This document shows positions 19,541-27,455 of a stretch of DNA of 64,000 bases, one piece after another. This DNA comes from Roseibium porphyridii (GTDB taxonomy: Bacteria > Pseudomonadota > Alphaproteobacteria > Rhizobiales > Stappiaceae): contig NZ_CP120863.1 in assembly GCF_026191725.2 (NCBI RefSeq), forward strand, positions 1,096,001 to 1,160,000, read 5' to 3'. Within the stretch, counting starts at the first letter, position 1. Each line of letters opens with the position of its first letter. The notes beneath the pieces were generated by a model. That model did no database searches. It saw only the letters and a program-made list of their open reading frames with translations, and was not told the DNA's origin. Made by a program: the position numbers and the translations under genes.

Positions 19541-20441
19541 AAACGGTCTCTGCCTGTTTGCCGCGCATCACTCTGCCATCAAGGACGACTAGTCCGATCA
19601 GCAGCACGCCGAATCCGCTGAGTTGAAGTGCGCTCAGATTTTCACCCAGAATGAGCCAGCCAAAGAAGAGTGCGCTCGCTGGTACAATCAGCGTTACGAG
19701 CGAAGCGTTTGTAGCGCCGGCGTTTGCCAGCAATTGAAAATAGATCAGATAGGCGAAGGCGGTCGCAAGAATGCCGAGAGCCAACACGTTGAGCCATGCG
19801 GTCATGCCAGGGTCGCCAATTGACCAGCCTGCGCTTGTCAGGATCGCAACCGGTAACATCAGCACACTTGATCCGATAAGCTGTCCGGTTGCTGCGACCT
19901 GTGGCGGGACATCCTTGAAGCGTTTCGCAAATGTTGCGGCAAAGGCATAGGAAACTGCTGCGCCGAGGCAGCAAAGCTGCGCCCAGAGCGGATCGCTGGC
20001 AAGACCTGTGAGGCTGCTCGACAACATGACTGCCACGCCAACAACGCCCAGCACAACGCCTGCAACGCGATTTACCTGAAGTGGTTCCTGCTTCACGATC
20101 AAGCTTGCAACGACTACGGTAAAGACTGGTGTTGTCGCATTCAGAATTGATGCCAACCCCGCGCCGATTTCCGTTTGACCGAGAAACAACAGGGAAAACG
20201 GAACGGCGTTGTTGAGAAAGCCCATTATCAGAAACGGCAGGGCAAGCCGCCATTCCAGACGCTTGATCAGCCCTTGTTGCCAGAGGACGAGGAGAAGAAC
20301 GGCGCAGGCGATCGAAACTCGGAAAAAGACCAGTGTGAATGGCGGAATTTCAGCAACTGCGACCTTGGCAAAGAGAAAAGAACCGCCCCAAATAGCGCCG
20401 AGAACAAACAGCAGAACCCAGTTTCGAAGCGACATTGACAT
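19539..20441 (-). CDS. EamA-family (drug/metabolite transporter) permease
   Basis: A 300-residue inner-membrane protein with about ten hydrophobic segments arranged as two EamA repeats. The first starts around VLLFVLGAIWGGSFLFAKVAVAEI and the second around LWAQLCCLGAAVSYAFAATFAKRF. Such proteins usually export metabolites or amino acids, but the substrate cannot be told from the sequence. It is divergent from the MFS gene at 20541 with 99 bases between them. The start is ATG 20441 or an in-frame ATG at 20435. Confidence 0.88.
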   Translation of the reverse strand: MSMSLRNWVLLFVLGAIWGGSFLFAKVAVAEIPPFTLVFFRVSIACAVLLLVLWQQGLIKRLEWRLALPFLIMGFLNNAVPFSLLFLGQTEIGAGLASILNATTPVFTVVVASLIVKQEPLQVNRVAGVVLGVVGVAVMLSSSLTGLASDPLWAQLCCLGAAVSYAFAATFAKRFKDVPPQVAATGQLIGSSVLMLPVAILTSAGWSIGDPGMTAWLNVLALGILATAFAYLIYFQLLANAGATNASLVTLIVPASALFFGWLILGENLSALQLSGFGVLLIGLVVLDGRVMRGKQAETV

Positions 20442-20540
20442 TTCTCGTTGATCTGGAGTGATGTCTCTCGCCTACCATGCTGTGAGACTTGCCGACACCC
20501 GAAAACCGATTTGCGAAAAAGGAAGTAAAGAAAGCGAACA

Positions 20541-21830
20541 ATGATACAGGGTTCGACCACCGGGGAGGAAAGGCCACTCGCAGGGCGCATATCGCCGCTG
20601 TTGATTGCCGCTGCCTGCCTTTTGGGAGCAAACGGTCTGGCAATGACCATGATCGCGGTTCGGGCACGTGTCGAAGGGGTTTCCGATGCCAGCATCGGTT
20701 TGCTCGGTTCTCTTTACTACGCAGGTTTGATCTGCGGGGTAATTTTGGCACCGTTCCTGATCGCCCGAGCAGGACATATTCGTGTGTTTGCCGCACTGGC
20801 GGCCATCAGTGCGATTGCCATTCTTGCTATTGCCTTTGCACCTGCCGGTTGGCCCTGGATGATTGCGCGTTTTGTCAGCGGTGCTGCTTTTTGCGGGACG
20901 GCTATGGTGCTGGAAAGTTGGTTGAATTCCATTGCATCCAATGCGTCGAGAGGGCGCATTCTTTCAGTTTACAGGATTGTTGATCTCGCAGCCGTCATGG
21001 GCGGCCAATTCATGCTGCCGATCTTTGGAGCAACCGGCAGCGATATCCTGATCGTTTTGGCGATGTTGTTTGCTTTTGCTCTTGTTCCTGTTGCCTTGAC
21101 GCGTGAAAGCAATCCGGCCGCACCACCTGCCAAAATCGTCAACCCCCTGGCGCTATGGCGGGTGTCTCCTGTTGCGATGGTCGGAATATTCACGATCGGT
21201 CTGACGAATGGTGCATTTCGTATGGTCGGACCGGTTTACGCTGAATCGATTGGCCTTGGCCTGGAAACCGTCGCGATCTTCATCGCTCTATGGGTCTTTG
21301 CAGGAGCCTTGTTTCAGTATCCGGCCGGATGGATGTCCGACAGGGTCGATCGAAGATGGGTTCTCATCGGCTTCACGATTGCAGCTGGTCTTGCTTGTCT
21401 CTTCATTTCGGGAACGTCCAGTCAAACCGATTTGTTCCTGGGGGTTTTTCTTTTTGGCGGATTTGCCCTGCCACTTTATTCGCTTGCAGCCGCACATGCG
21501 AATGACCACGCAAAACCCGGACAGTTTGTCGACATTGCTGCCGGACTGACATTGTCATTTGGCTGCGGTGCGGTGCTTGGTCCGTTCATCGCCTCATTGT
21601 TGATGGGCATGTTCGGTCCCGCAGCGTTCTTCGTCTATACGGCGACCCTGCATCTGGCTTTGGTGCTTTTTGTCATCTTCAGGATGTTCAGCCGGCAAGC
21701 AATTCCGGCCGACGAGCGGGAACGTTTTGTCTGGCTGCTCAGGACATCTCCGATGATCTATCGTCTTGCCGGGGGAGACGGGGAAGAGACCTCCGACAAG
21801 CAATCACCGGATGGCTCCGGGTCTGCCTAA
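20541..21830 (+). CDS. MFS transporter of the YcaD type
   Basis: A 429-residue major facilitator with about twelve membrane spans. The N-terminal half contains LLIAAACLLGANGLAMTMI and the loop after span 4 (RFVSGAAFCGTAMVLESWLN) resembles the YcaD branch of the superfamily, whose substrate is not established. The C-terminal tail (about residues 395-429) is cytoplasmic and hydrophilic. It is divergently oriented from the EamA gene; no shared operator is obvious in the gap. Confidence 0.85.
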   Translation: MIQGSTTGEERPLAGRISPLLIAAACLLGANGLAMTMIAVRARVEGVSDASIGLLGSLYYAGLICGVILAPFLIARAGHIRVFAALAAISAIAILAIAFAPAGWPWMIARFVSGAAFCGTAMVLESWLNSIASNASRGRILSVYRIVDLAAVMGGQFMLPIFGATGSDILIVLAMLFAFALVPVALTRESNPAAPPAKIVNPLALWRVSPVAMVGIFTIGLTNGAFRMVGPVYAESIGLGLETVAIFIALWVFAGALFQYPAGWMSDRVDRRWVLIGFTIAAGLACLFISGTSSQTDLFLGVFLFGGFALPLYSLAAAHANDHAKPGQFVDIAAGLTLSFGCGAVLGPFIASLLMGMFGPAAFFVYTATLHLALVLFVIFRMFSRQAIPADERERFVWLLRTSPMIYRLAGGDGEETSDKQSPDGSGSA

Positions 21831-21947
21831 TTGTCGCCCTGAAAGATCCTATATGCCACGTAGCTGAAAACCACGCGGACCGTATGATTTATTTCGGTTC
21901 GAAGACTCGCAAGAGCTTGGAAACCTGTCTATAGTCCGCGCCGTTTG

Positions 21948-21970
21948 CCCCGGTCCGGTTGCCGGGGTTT
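21948..21970 (+). other. Hairpin in the purA leader
   Basis: CCCCGG (21948-21953) and CCGGGG (21962-21967) pair across an 8-base loop and are followed by TTTGTC. It may be a weak terminator for the upstream transporter gene or a leader structure of purA (ATG 22055). The T run is too short to decide. Confidence 0.4.
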
Positions 21971-22054
21971 GTCATGTTGGCACATACCGACCCGTGTTGC
22001 GCAGCGCAATTCAGGCGGTTCCGTGCGAAGACGCTTCAGGAGAGCAGAAACTAA

Positions 22055-23347
22055 ATGGCGAATGTGGTTGTTGTCGGTTCGCAGTGGGGAGACGAAGGCA
22101 AAGGCAAGATTGTCGACTGGTTGTCGGAACAAGCCGATGTCATCGTAAGGTTCCAGGGCGGACACAATGCCGGGCATACGCTGGTTATCGACGGTGTCAG
22201 TTACAAGCTGTCTCTTCTGCCCTCCGGTGTGGCGCGCGAAGGTAAGTTGTCCGTCATTGGAAATGGCGTTGTTCTGGACCCGCATGCGCTTGCTGAAGAG
22301 GTCGAACGATTGAGCGCGCAGGGTGTTGTCGTTACGCCTCAAAGCCTGCGCGTTGCCGAAAACGCGACCCTGATTCTGTCTCTTCACCGAGAGCTCGACG
22401 CCCTGCGTGAAAACTCAAACACCGGTACGCGTATCGGCACCACCAAGCGTGGCATAGGTCCTGCCTATGAAGACAAAGTCGGACGGCGCGCAATCCGGTT
22501 GATGGATCTGAAGAACCTGACGACGCTACCGGCCAAAATCGATCGCCTGTTGACGCACCACAACGCGCTGAGGCGTGGCCTGGGGCAAGAGGAAGTTTCC
22601 GCTCAGGCCATCTACGACGAATTGGCGAGTGTTGCCGACAAGGTGCTGCCCTATATGGACAAGGTCTGGTACCTGTTGGACGAACAGCGCCGCCAGGGCA
22701 AGCGCATCCTGTTTGAAGGAGCGCAAGGAGCATTGCTCGACATCGATCACGGTACCTATCCGTTTGTCACGTCTTCCAATACCGTGGCCGGTCAGGCGGC
22801 AACGGGCTGCGGGCTTGGCCCAGGCTCCGTTGACTATGTACTTGGCATCACCAAGGCTTATACGACCCGGGTCGGTGAAGGTCCGTTCCCGACCGAACAG
22901 GAAAATGAGGTCGGCGAATTTCTTGGAACGCGCGGACATGAATTCGGAACCGTGACAGGCCGGCGCCGGCGGTGCGGCTGGTTTGATGCAGTTCTTGTGC
23001 GCCAGACTGTTTGCACATCGGGCATCAATGGCATTGCATTGACGAAGCTCGACGTTCTCGACGGTCTTGATGAAATCAAGATTTGCATCGGCTACGAACT
23101 TGACGGCGAACGGATCGACTACCTGCCTGCTTCGCAAGGTGCTCAGGAGCGGGTTGTCCCGATCTACGAATCACTGCCGGGATGGAAAGAATCCACCGAA
23201 GGGGCTCGCAGTTGGGCGGATTTGCCGGCGCAGGCCGTCAAATATGTGCGTCATGTAGAGGAATTGATTGGTGCGCCTGTGGCGCTTCTTTCCACCAGCC
23301 CTGAGCGGGATGACACAATTCTTGTGCAGAATCCTTTCCAGGATTGA
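22055..23347 (+). CDS. purA: Adenylosuccinate synthetase PurA
   Basis: PurA joins IMP and aspartate with GTP to form adenylosuccinate, the first committed step to AMP. The P-loop-like [14 protein letters not shown] at the N-terminus, the QGGHNAGHT motif and the [20 protein letters not shown] segment are all family signatures. Length is 430 residues, as expected. The start ATG 22055 is preceded by AGGAGAG. It appears to be a single gene. Confidence 0.98.
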   Translation: MANVVVVGSQWGDEGKGKIVDWLSEQADVIVRFQGGHNAGHTLVIDGVSYKLSLLPSGVAREGKLSVIGNGVVLDPHALAEEVERLSAQGVVVTPQSLRVAENATLILSLHRELDALRENSNTGTRIGTTKRGIGPAYEDKVGRRAIRLMDLKNLTTLPAKIDRLLTHHNALRRGLGQEEVSAQAIYDELASVADKVLPYMDKVWYLLDEQRRQGKRILFEGAQGALLDIDHGTYPFVTSSNTVAGQAATGCGLGPGSVDYVLGITKAYTTRVGEGPFPTEQENEVGEFLGTRGHEFGTVTGRRRRCGWFDAVLVRQTVCTSGINGIALTKLDVLDGLDEIKICIGYELDGERIDYLPASQGAQERVVPIYESLPGWKESTEGARSWADLPAQAVKYVRHVEELIGAPVALLSTSPERDDTILVQNPFQD

Positions 23348-23604
23348 GATCTGTGTCTGGAAAAACACATTATTGAACGAGATAGTGGCGTATTGCGAAT
23401 CAGAACAAACAGTGCGCCCCGTCATGGGACAGGCTAGCGTGTCCCATGAACTTAGACAGTGGTAGAAAAGGTATTGTAGGGAATTCGGTTGAAGCTTAGC
23501 GTGCGAAGATTGTCCCTTGGCTTCAAAAACTTGCTATAAGCCTGAGAAAGATCCGACACTCAGGCCAGCAGACGAATCCCTGCAGTCGGCCGGTAGGCAG
23601 GAAG

Positions 23605-25377
23605 ATGGCTGATTACTATTCGATATTGAAGAAAACGATCGCGTCTTTGCCCGAGAACAACGGTGCTGCGCGCCGAAGCGTCTACAGCCGTGCCCGCAAC
23701 GCCATCGTCAACCAGTTGAAAGCGTACGAACCGCCGCTTGCACCCTCCGAGATAACGGCTGAGCAACTTCGTCTTGAAGAAGCTATTCGCAAGGTTGAAG
23801 CCGAAGCGGCTCGTGAAAGTCTTGGTCTCAGTCCGACTGGAGCTGCGGGTGGCGAAGCTGCGCCAAAGGCATCAGAGCCAGCACCGGAGCCAATGGCAGA
23901 GGCACCAGTTCAGGCGTCTCAGGATCCGCCGAGGGTTGAGCCCGATGCGCCAGCTCCCGCGATGGAAGACACACCTTCGCCATTGAAAGAGACCCTCACG
24001 GAAGCCGAAGGTCTTGGAGTGGCCACGAGCCAGGCCGTGCAGCAGGCGAAGGAAGCCGTTGATCCGGTAGCTGCCGAGCAGGCCGCATCCGACCCGGTTC
24101 CAGAACGCAAAGAACCGGCATTTGATGCTCCGGCACCTCAAACTGCTAATGCGGACCCTGTAGCTGCGGAGCAGGCTGGCGAACCGGGATTGGCGGCGGA
24201 CGCAGGGCTTTATGCCGACGAACCTGCGCCGGCTGCAAAGGAAGAGCCGACTAAGAAGGCCAAGCGATCACGCAAGGACCGCCCGAAGGCTTCCGACGCT
24301 TTGCGCGGCGACAGTGCGGGAAAGCGTTGGTTGCCAATCGCAATCGCAGCAGTCTTGGCGCTTGCTGTTGTTGGTGCAGGTGCCTATTTCCTGCTCTCGA
24401 TCGGCGGACAGAACTCAGAAGAACGTGTCGCAAGTCAAACGGAAGACACCTCGAGCGCAGCTGTTGTGCCGCCGAGCACGGACACCCAGGTTCCCACAAG
24501 CGAAGTGCCAACGGACGACAGCGATTCCTCAAAAATCTCAGACAGGTTGCTGGATGGCGGCGAGGGTGTCAGCGATGGAGATGTGGTAGCTCCGGACGCC
24601 AGAACCGTTACCACCACAACAATCACGCCGCAGGCTGACGAGCCGGCTCCAACGCCCTCGCAGCCGTCGATCGTGACCAGTATTGAAAGCGAACCGGCTC
24701 CGACACCACCGGCAGCCGATGCTGCTCCGGTTCCGGGTATCGAAGCCACGCCGCCGGCCCCGGCTGATGACAACCTTGTGGCTGTTGCACCTGAAACACC
24801 GGCGACCACTGACTCACCTGTAAGCCAGGACAACGGCATACAGCGCTCCATTCTCTACGAAGAAGGCGAAGACACCGGTGGCTCCGGAACAGCCGCACAG
24901 GGAGCGGTTGTCTGGAACATCGAAGAGGAAACCAATCTCGATGGCAGGTCGCAGGCGGTGCTGAGCGCTGAAATCGAAATTCCCGAACGCGACGTCAAGG
25001 TCGATATTCGTATCAAGCCCAATGACGACACCTCACTTCCGGCAAGTCACCTTGTTGAGATCAAATACGAGTTTCCGGAAAACTTTGCCTCTGGAGATGT
25101 CGTCAACGTCCCAGGTCTTGTGATGAAACCGACTGAAGAAGCCCGGGGCGATGCGCTGATCGGTGCGTCGGTGAAAGTGTCTCCCGGTTTCTTCTGGATT
25201 GCACTTTCGAGCCTGCCCAATGAGCAGCAACGCAATATGGCTCTTCTTAGGGAGAGGGGCTGGATCGATATTCCGATGCTGTATGAAAACGGCAAGCGCG
25301 GTATCCTGACACTCGAAAAAGGTGCTGCTGGTGAAGATGCCGTTGAAAAGGCGATTTCATCCTGGCAAGCGGGCTAA
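23605..25377 (+). CDS. Large proline/alanine-rich single-span membrane protein, function unknown
   Basis: This 590-residue protein has a conserved-looking charged N-terminal segment (MADYYSILKKTIASLPENN to about residue 75, with the ARNAIVNQL stretch). A Pro/Ala/Glu-rich disordered region runs to about 230, followed by a basic patch (KKAKRSRKDRPK) and one membrane segment near 247-268. A second Pro/Thr-rich linker leads to a folded C-terminal domain from about 420 (VVWNIEEETNLDGRSQAVLS onwards). The order suggests a cytoplasmic N-terminus and a periplasmic C-terminal domain. Similar proteins are annotated as hypothetical in Hyphomicrobiales. I cannot assign a function. Confidence 0.85.
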   Translation: MADYYSILKKTIASLPENNGAARRSVYSRARNAIVNQLKAYEPPLAPSEITAEQLRLEEAIRKVEAEAARESLGLSPTGAAGGEAAPKASEPAPEPMAEAPVQASQDPPRVEPDAPAPAMEDTPSPLKETLTEAEGLGVATSQAVQQAKEAVDPVAAEQAASDPVPERKEPAFDAPAPQTANADPVAAEQAGEPGLAADAGLYADEPAPAAKEEPTKKAKRSRKDRPKASDALRGDSAGKRWLPIAIAAVLALAVVGAGAYFLLSIGGQNSEERVASQTEDTSSAAVVPPSTDTQVPTSEVPTDDSDSSKISDRLLDGGEGVSDGDVVAPDARTVTTTTITPQADEPAPTPSQPSIVTSIESEPAPTPPAADAAPVPGIEATPPAPADDNLVAVAPETPATTDSPVSQDNGIQRSILYEEGEDTGGSGTAAQGAVVWNIEEETNLDGRSQAVLSAEIEIPERDVKVDIRIKPNDDTSLPASHLVEIKYEFPENFASGDVVNVPGLVMKPTEEARGDALIGASVKVSPGFFWIALSSLPNEQQRNMALLRERGWIDIPMLYENGKRGILTLEKGAAGEDAVEKAISSWQAG

Positions 25378-25415
25378 CAGCCAGGGCTTTTCCGAAATTT
25401 CAAAAACAGATCGTT

Positions 25416-25450
25416 CCATGTCTTGCCTTTTTCCAAAAGGTTAGGCATGG
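25416..25450 (+). other. Extended hairpin directly upstream of the TPP riboswitch
   Basis: CCATGTC (25416-25422) pairs with GGCATGG (25444-25450) and, inside an internal loop, CCTTTT pairs with AAAAGG. It ends one base before the P1 stem of the TPP riboswitch. No T run follows, so it is either an imperfect terminator for the preceding gene or part of the thi leader. Confidence 0.5.
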
Positions 25451-25548
25451 TCCGTCTCGGTCCGAGGGGTGTTCCGTGTTGCGGAACTGAGATGGCAAGT
25501 TGCCGAACCCTTAGAACCTGATCCGGGTCATGCCGGCGAAGGGACGGA
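25451..25548 (+). promoter_or_regulatory. TPP riboswitch (THI element)
   Basis: The conserved thiamine pyrophosphate aptamer is readable. P1 is TCCGTC (25451-25456) with GACGGA (25543-25548), followed by GAGGGGTG. The core CTGAGA is at 25487-25492. The second strand of the core is ACCCTTAGAACCTGATC, then CCGG and GAAGGGA. TPP binding normally represses thiamine synthesis and uptake genes. The downstream structure points to control of translation start rather than termination, since no terminator T run is present. Confidence 0.95.
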
Positions 25549-25565
25549 ATCCTTAGCCAAATCCC

Positions 25566-25609
25566 GGATCTCCATTGTCAGTGTCGGTCTGTCCGACGAC
25601 GGGAGATCC
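25566..25609 (+). promoter_or_regulatory. Riboswitch expression platform: Shine-Dalgarno sequestering hairpin
   Basis: GGATCTCC (25566-25573) is exactly complementary to GGAGATCC (25602-25609), which contains the ribosome site of the small ORF starting at 25611. A nested stem GTCGG/CCGAC (25583-25587 with 25593-25597) stabilises the enclosed segment. Such an anti-SD stem is the usual off state for translational TPP riboswitches. The complementarity is seen directly. Confidence 0.7.
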
Positions 25610-25610
25610 T

Positions 25611-25712
25611 ATGTCTGTTTGCTTGAAAGAGCAGAGGTTTGATTTTTGGAACAAGCCTCTCGATCATAAGCCGGTTCCAGAGCCGTTGAACCGCCTTTTG
25701 GAGGCGGTATGA
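25611..25712 (+). CDS. 33-codon small ORF between TPP riboswitch and thiX
   Basis: ATG 25611 follows a strong ribosome site (GGGAGATCCT). The reading frame runs 33 codons (beginning MSVCLKEQRF and ending NRLLEAV) to TGA 25710-25712, which overlaps the ATG of thiX (25709) as ATGA. It has no membrane segment or motif I recognise. It may be a leader peptide that opens the thiX start by translation, or the remnant of a longer thi gene. Confidence 0.55.
   Translation: MSVCLKEQRFDFWNKPLDHKPVPEPLNRLLEAV
25690..25708 (+). promoter_or_regulatory. Hairpin burying the thiX ribosome site
   Basis: ACCGCC (25690-25695) and GGCGGT (25703-25708) pair around TTTTGGA, and the ATG of thiX begins at the next base. 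The thiX Shine-Dalgarno GGAGGCGG lies in the loop and 3' arm. Ribosomes finishing the small ORF would melt this stem, so thiX translation should depend on the upstream ORF. Confidence 0.6.
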
Positions 25713-26464
25713 GCGCATTCCTGACAGTTTGTGGCAAGTTTCTTGTGGGAGTCCTGGTCATTTTTGGCATTTGGACGCTGCTGGTCGTTTTGTTTGAGCC
25801 GCCTTCATTCATGCTTCCCGGACCGCTCGAAGTGCTGCGGTCATTCCCTGCAAACGCACCCTTTTTGTTGCACCATGCCGGTATCACCGCGCTTGAAACG
25901 GTGATCGGTTTTGTCCTCGGCGTCAGCTGCGGGGCGATGCTTGCTGTTTGGATCTGGCTTTATCCGTTGGCCGGACGGATCGTTATGCCGACCATCCTGG
26001 TGACGCAGGCTTTGCCGGTTTTTGCCATTGCACCGGTCCTTGTTCTCTGGCTCGGGTTCGGCATGTCATCGAAGATTGTCATGGCCATTCTGGTCATCTT
26101 CTTTGCGGTCACCTCAACGGTTTACGACGGTCTGAGGCGACTCGATTCTGGGCTTGTCGATCTGGCGCGCCTCTACAGGGTTCCCCGCTTTCGTGAACTT
26201 TGGGTCTTTCGCCTGCCGGCAGCACTGCCCGCCTTCGTATCTGGCATTCGTGTGGCCGCCGTTTTTGCGCCGATTGGCGCTGTGGTTGGCGAATGGGCGG
26301 GCGCCAAAGGCGGCCTTGCTTTCATCATGCTTCAGGCGAACGCCCGCGGGAATGCCGATCTTCTGTTTTCTGCCGTCATCCTGCTCGCCCTCATGGTGCT
26401 CGCTCTGCGCTATGCGGTTGAGCATCTCAGCAAACTTCTTGTTCCATGGCAGGTCGAAGACTGA
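25709..26464 (+). CDS. thiX: Thiamine-precursor ABC transporter permease ThiX
   Basis: A 251-residue ABC permease of the SsuC/TauC/ThiX type with about six membrane segments and the conserved cytoplasmic loop (LARLYRVPRFRELWVFRLPAALP), the EAA-like motif that contacts the ATPase. Control by a TPP riboswitch and an adjacent ThiY-type binding protein point to uptake of a thiamine pyrimidine precursor such as formylaminopyrimidine. No ATPase gene (thiZ) is present in the operon. Confidence 0.85.
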   Translation: MSAFLTVCGKFLVGVLVIFGIWTLLVVLFEPPSFMLPGPLEVLRSFPANAPFLLHHAGITALETVIGFVLGVSCGAMLAVWIWLYPLAGRIVMPTILVTQALPVFAIAPVLVLWLGFGMSSKIVMAILVIFFAVTSTVYDGLRRLDSGLVDLARLYRVPRFRELWVFRLPAALPAFVSGIRVAAVFAPIGAVVGEWAGAKGGLAFIMLQANARGNADLLFSAVILLALMVLALRYAVEHLSKLLVPWQVED

Positions 26465-26486
26465 CTGCCACAATCTGGAGGATTGA

Positions 26487-27428
26487 ATGAAAAAAACACT
26501 CATGTCTTTGACAGTTGCCGCCGCCGTGCTTTCGGCGGTACCTGCGCATGCTGCGGACAAGCTGACGGTGCTTCTGGACTGGTTCACCAATCCGGACCAT
26601 GCACCAGTCATCACCGCTCAGACCAAGGGCTTTTTTGAAGCCGAAGGCTTGGAAGTTGAATTGATCGAACCGGCTGACCCTGCAATGCCACCCAAGCTGG
26701 TGGCTGCCGGGCAGGGCGATATTGCAATTTCCTATCAACCGACTTTGCACGCGCATATCGAGGAAGGACTGCCGGTCGCCTGGATTGGCACGCTGGTCGA
26801 GACGCCACTGAATTCCCTGATCGTTCTGAAAGATGGTCCGATCAAGGAAATCGCAGATCTCAAAGGCAAGACGATCGGATTTTCCGTGTCCGGATTCGAA
26901 GATGCGATGCTTGGACAAATGCTGCGTTCGGTTGGTCTCAGCATGGACGATGTTGAGTTGATCAACGTGAATTTCGCGCTGTCGCCTGCCCTGATGTCAG
27001 GTCAGGTCGATGCGGTGATCGGTGCCTATCGCAATTTCGAGCTCACACAGATCGAGATTGAAGGCAAAGAAGGCAAAGCGTTCTTCCCAGAAGAGAACGG
27101 CGTTCCGGTTTTTGACGAGCTGATCTATGTCGTGAACAAGGATCAGGTTGAAGACCCGCGCTATGAGAAGTTTCTCGCAGCTGTTGAAGCTGCGACGGTT
27201 TATCTGACCAATCATCCTGATGAAGCTTGGAATGCCTTTATCGAGGCCTATCCCCATTTGAATGATGAGCTTAACAAGCGCGCTTGGGCAGACACATTGC
27301 CAAGGTTTGCAAAGCGTCCGGCAGCTCTTGATGAAGGTCGGTATCAGCGTTTTGCCGAGTTCATGGCGGAAGCCGGACTGATCAGCAAGGTCGTTCCGGT
27401 GGAGACATACGCAGTCGAGATCCGTTAA
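26487..27428 (+). CDS. thiY: Thiamine pyrimidine-precursor binding protein ThiY (NMT1/THI5-like)
   Basis: A periplasmic substrate-binding protein of the NMT1/THI5-like family. The signal peptide ends at about AHAAD (residue 23). The mature part begins KLTVLLDWFTNPDHAPV, the typical ThiY/THI5 N-terminus, and LKGKTIGFSVSGFED is the second conserved segment. Length is 313 residues. It would deliver a pyrimidine precursor of thiamine to ThiX. It ends 27 bases before the convergent adenylate cyclase gene. Confidence 0.9.
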   Translation: MKKTLMSLTVAAAVLSAVPAHAADKLTVLLDWFTNPDHAPVITAQTKGFFEAEGLEVELIEPADPAMPPKLVAAGQGDIAISYQPTLHAHIEEGLPVAWIGTLVETPLNSLIVLKDGPIKEIADLKGKTIGFSVSGFEDAMLGQMLRSVGLSMDDVELINVNFALSPALMSGQVDAVIGAYRNFELTQIEIEGKEGKAFFPEENGVPVFDELIYVVNKDQVEDPRYEKFLAAVEAATVYLTNHPDEAWNAFIEAYPHLNDELNKRAWADTLPRFAKRPAALDEGRYQRFAEFMAEAGLISKVVPVETYAVEIR

Positions 27429-27455
27429 AGGCTTTTTGCGAACCGGCAGCGCCGA

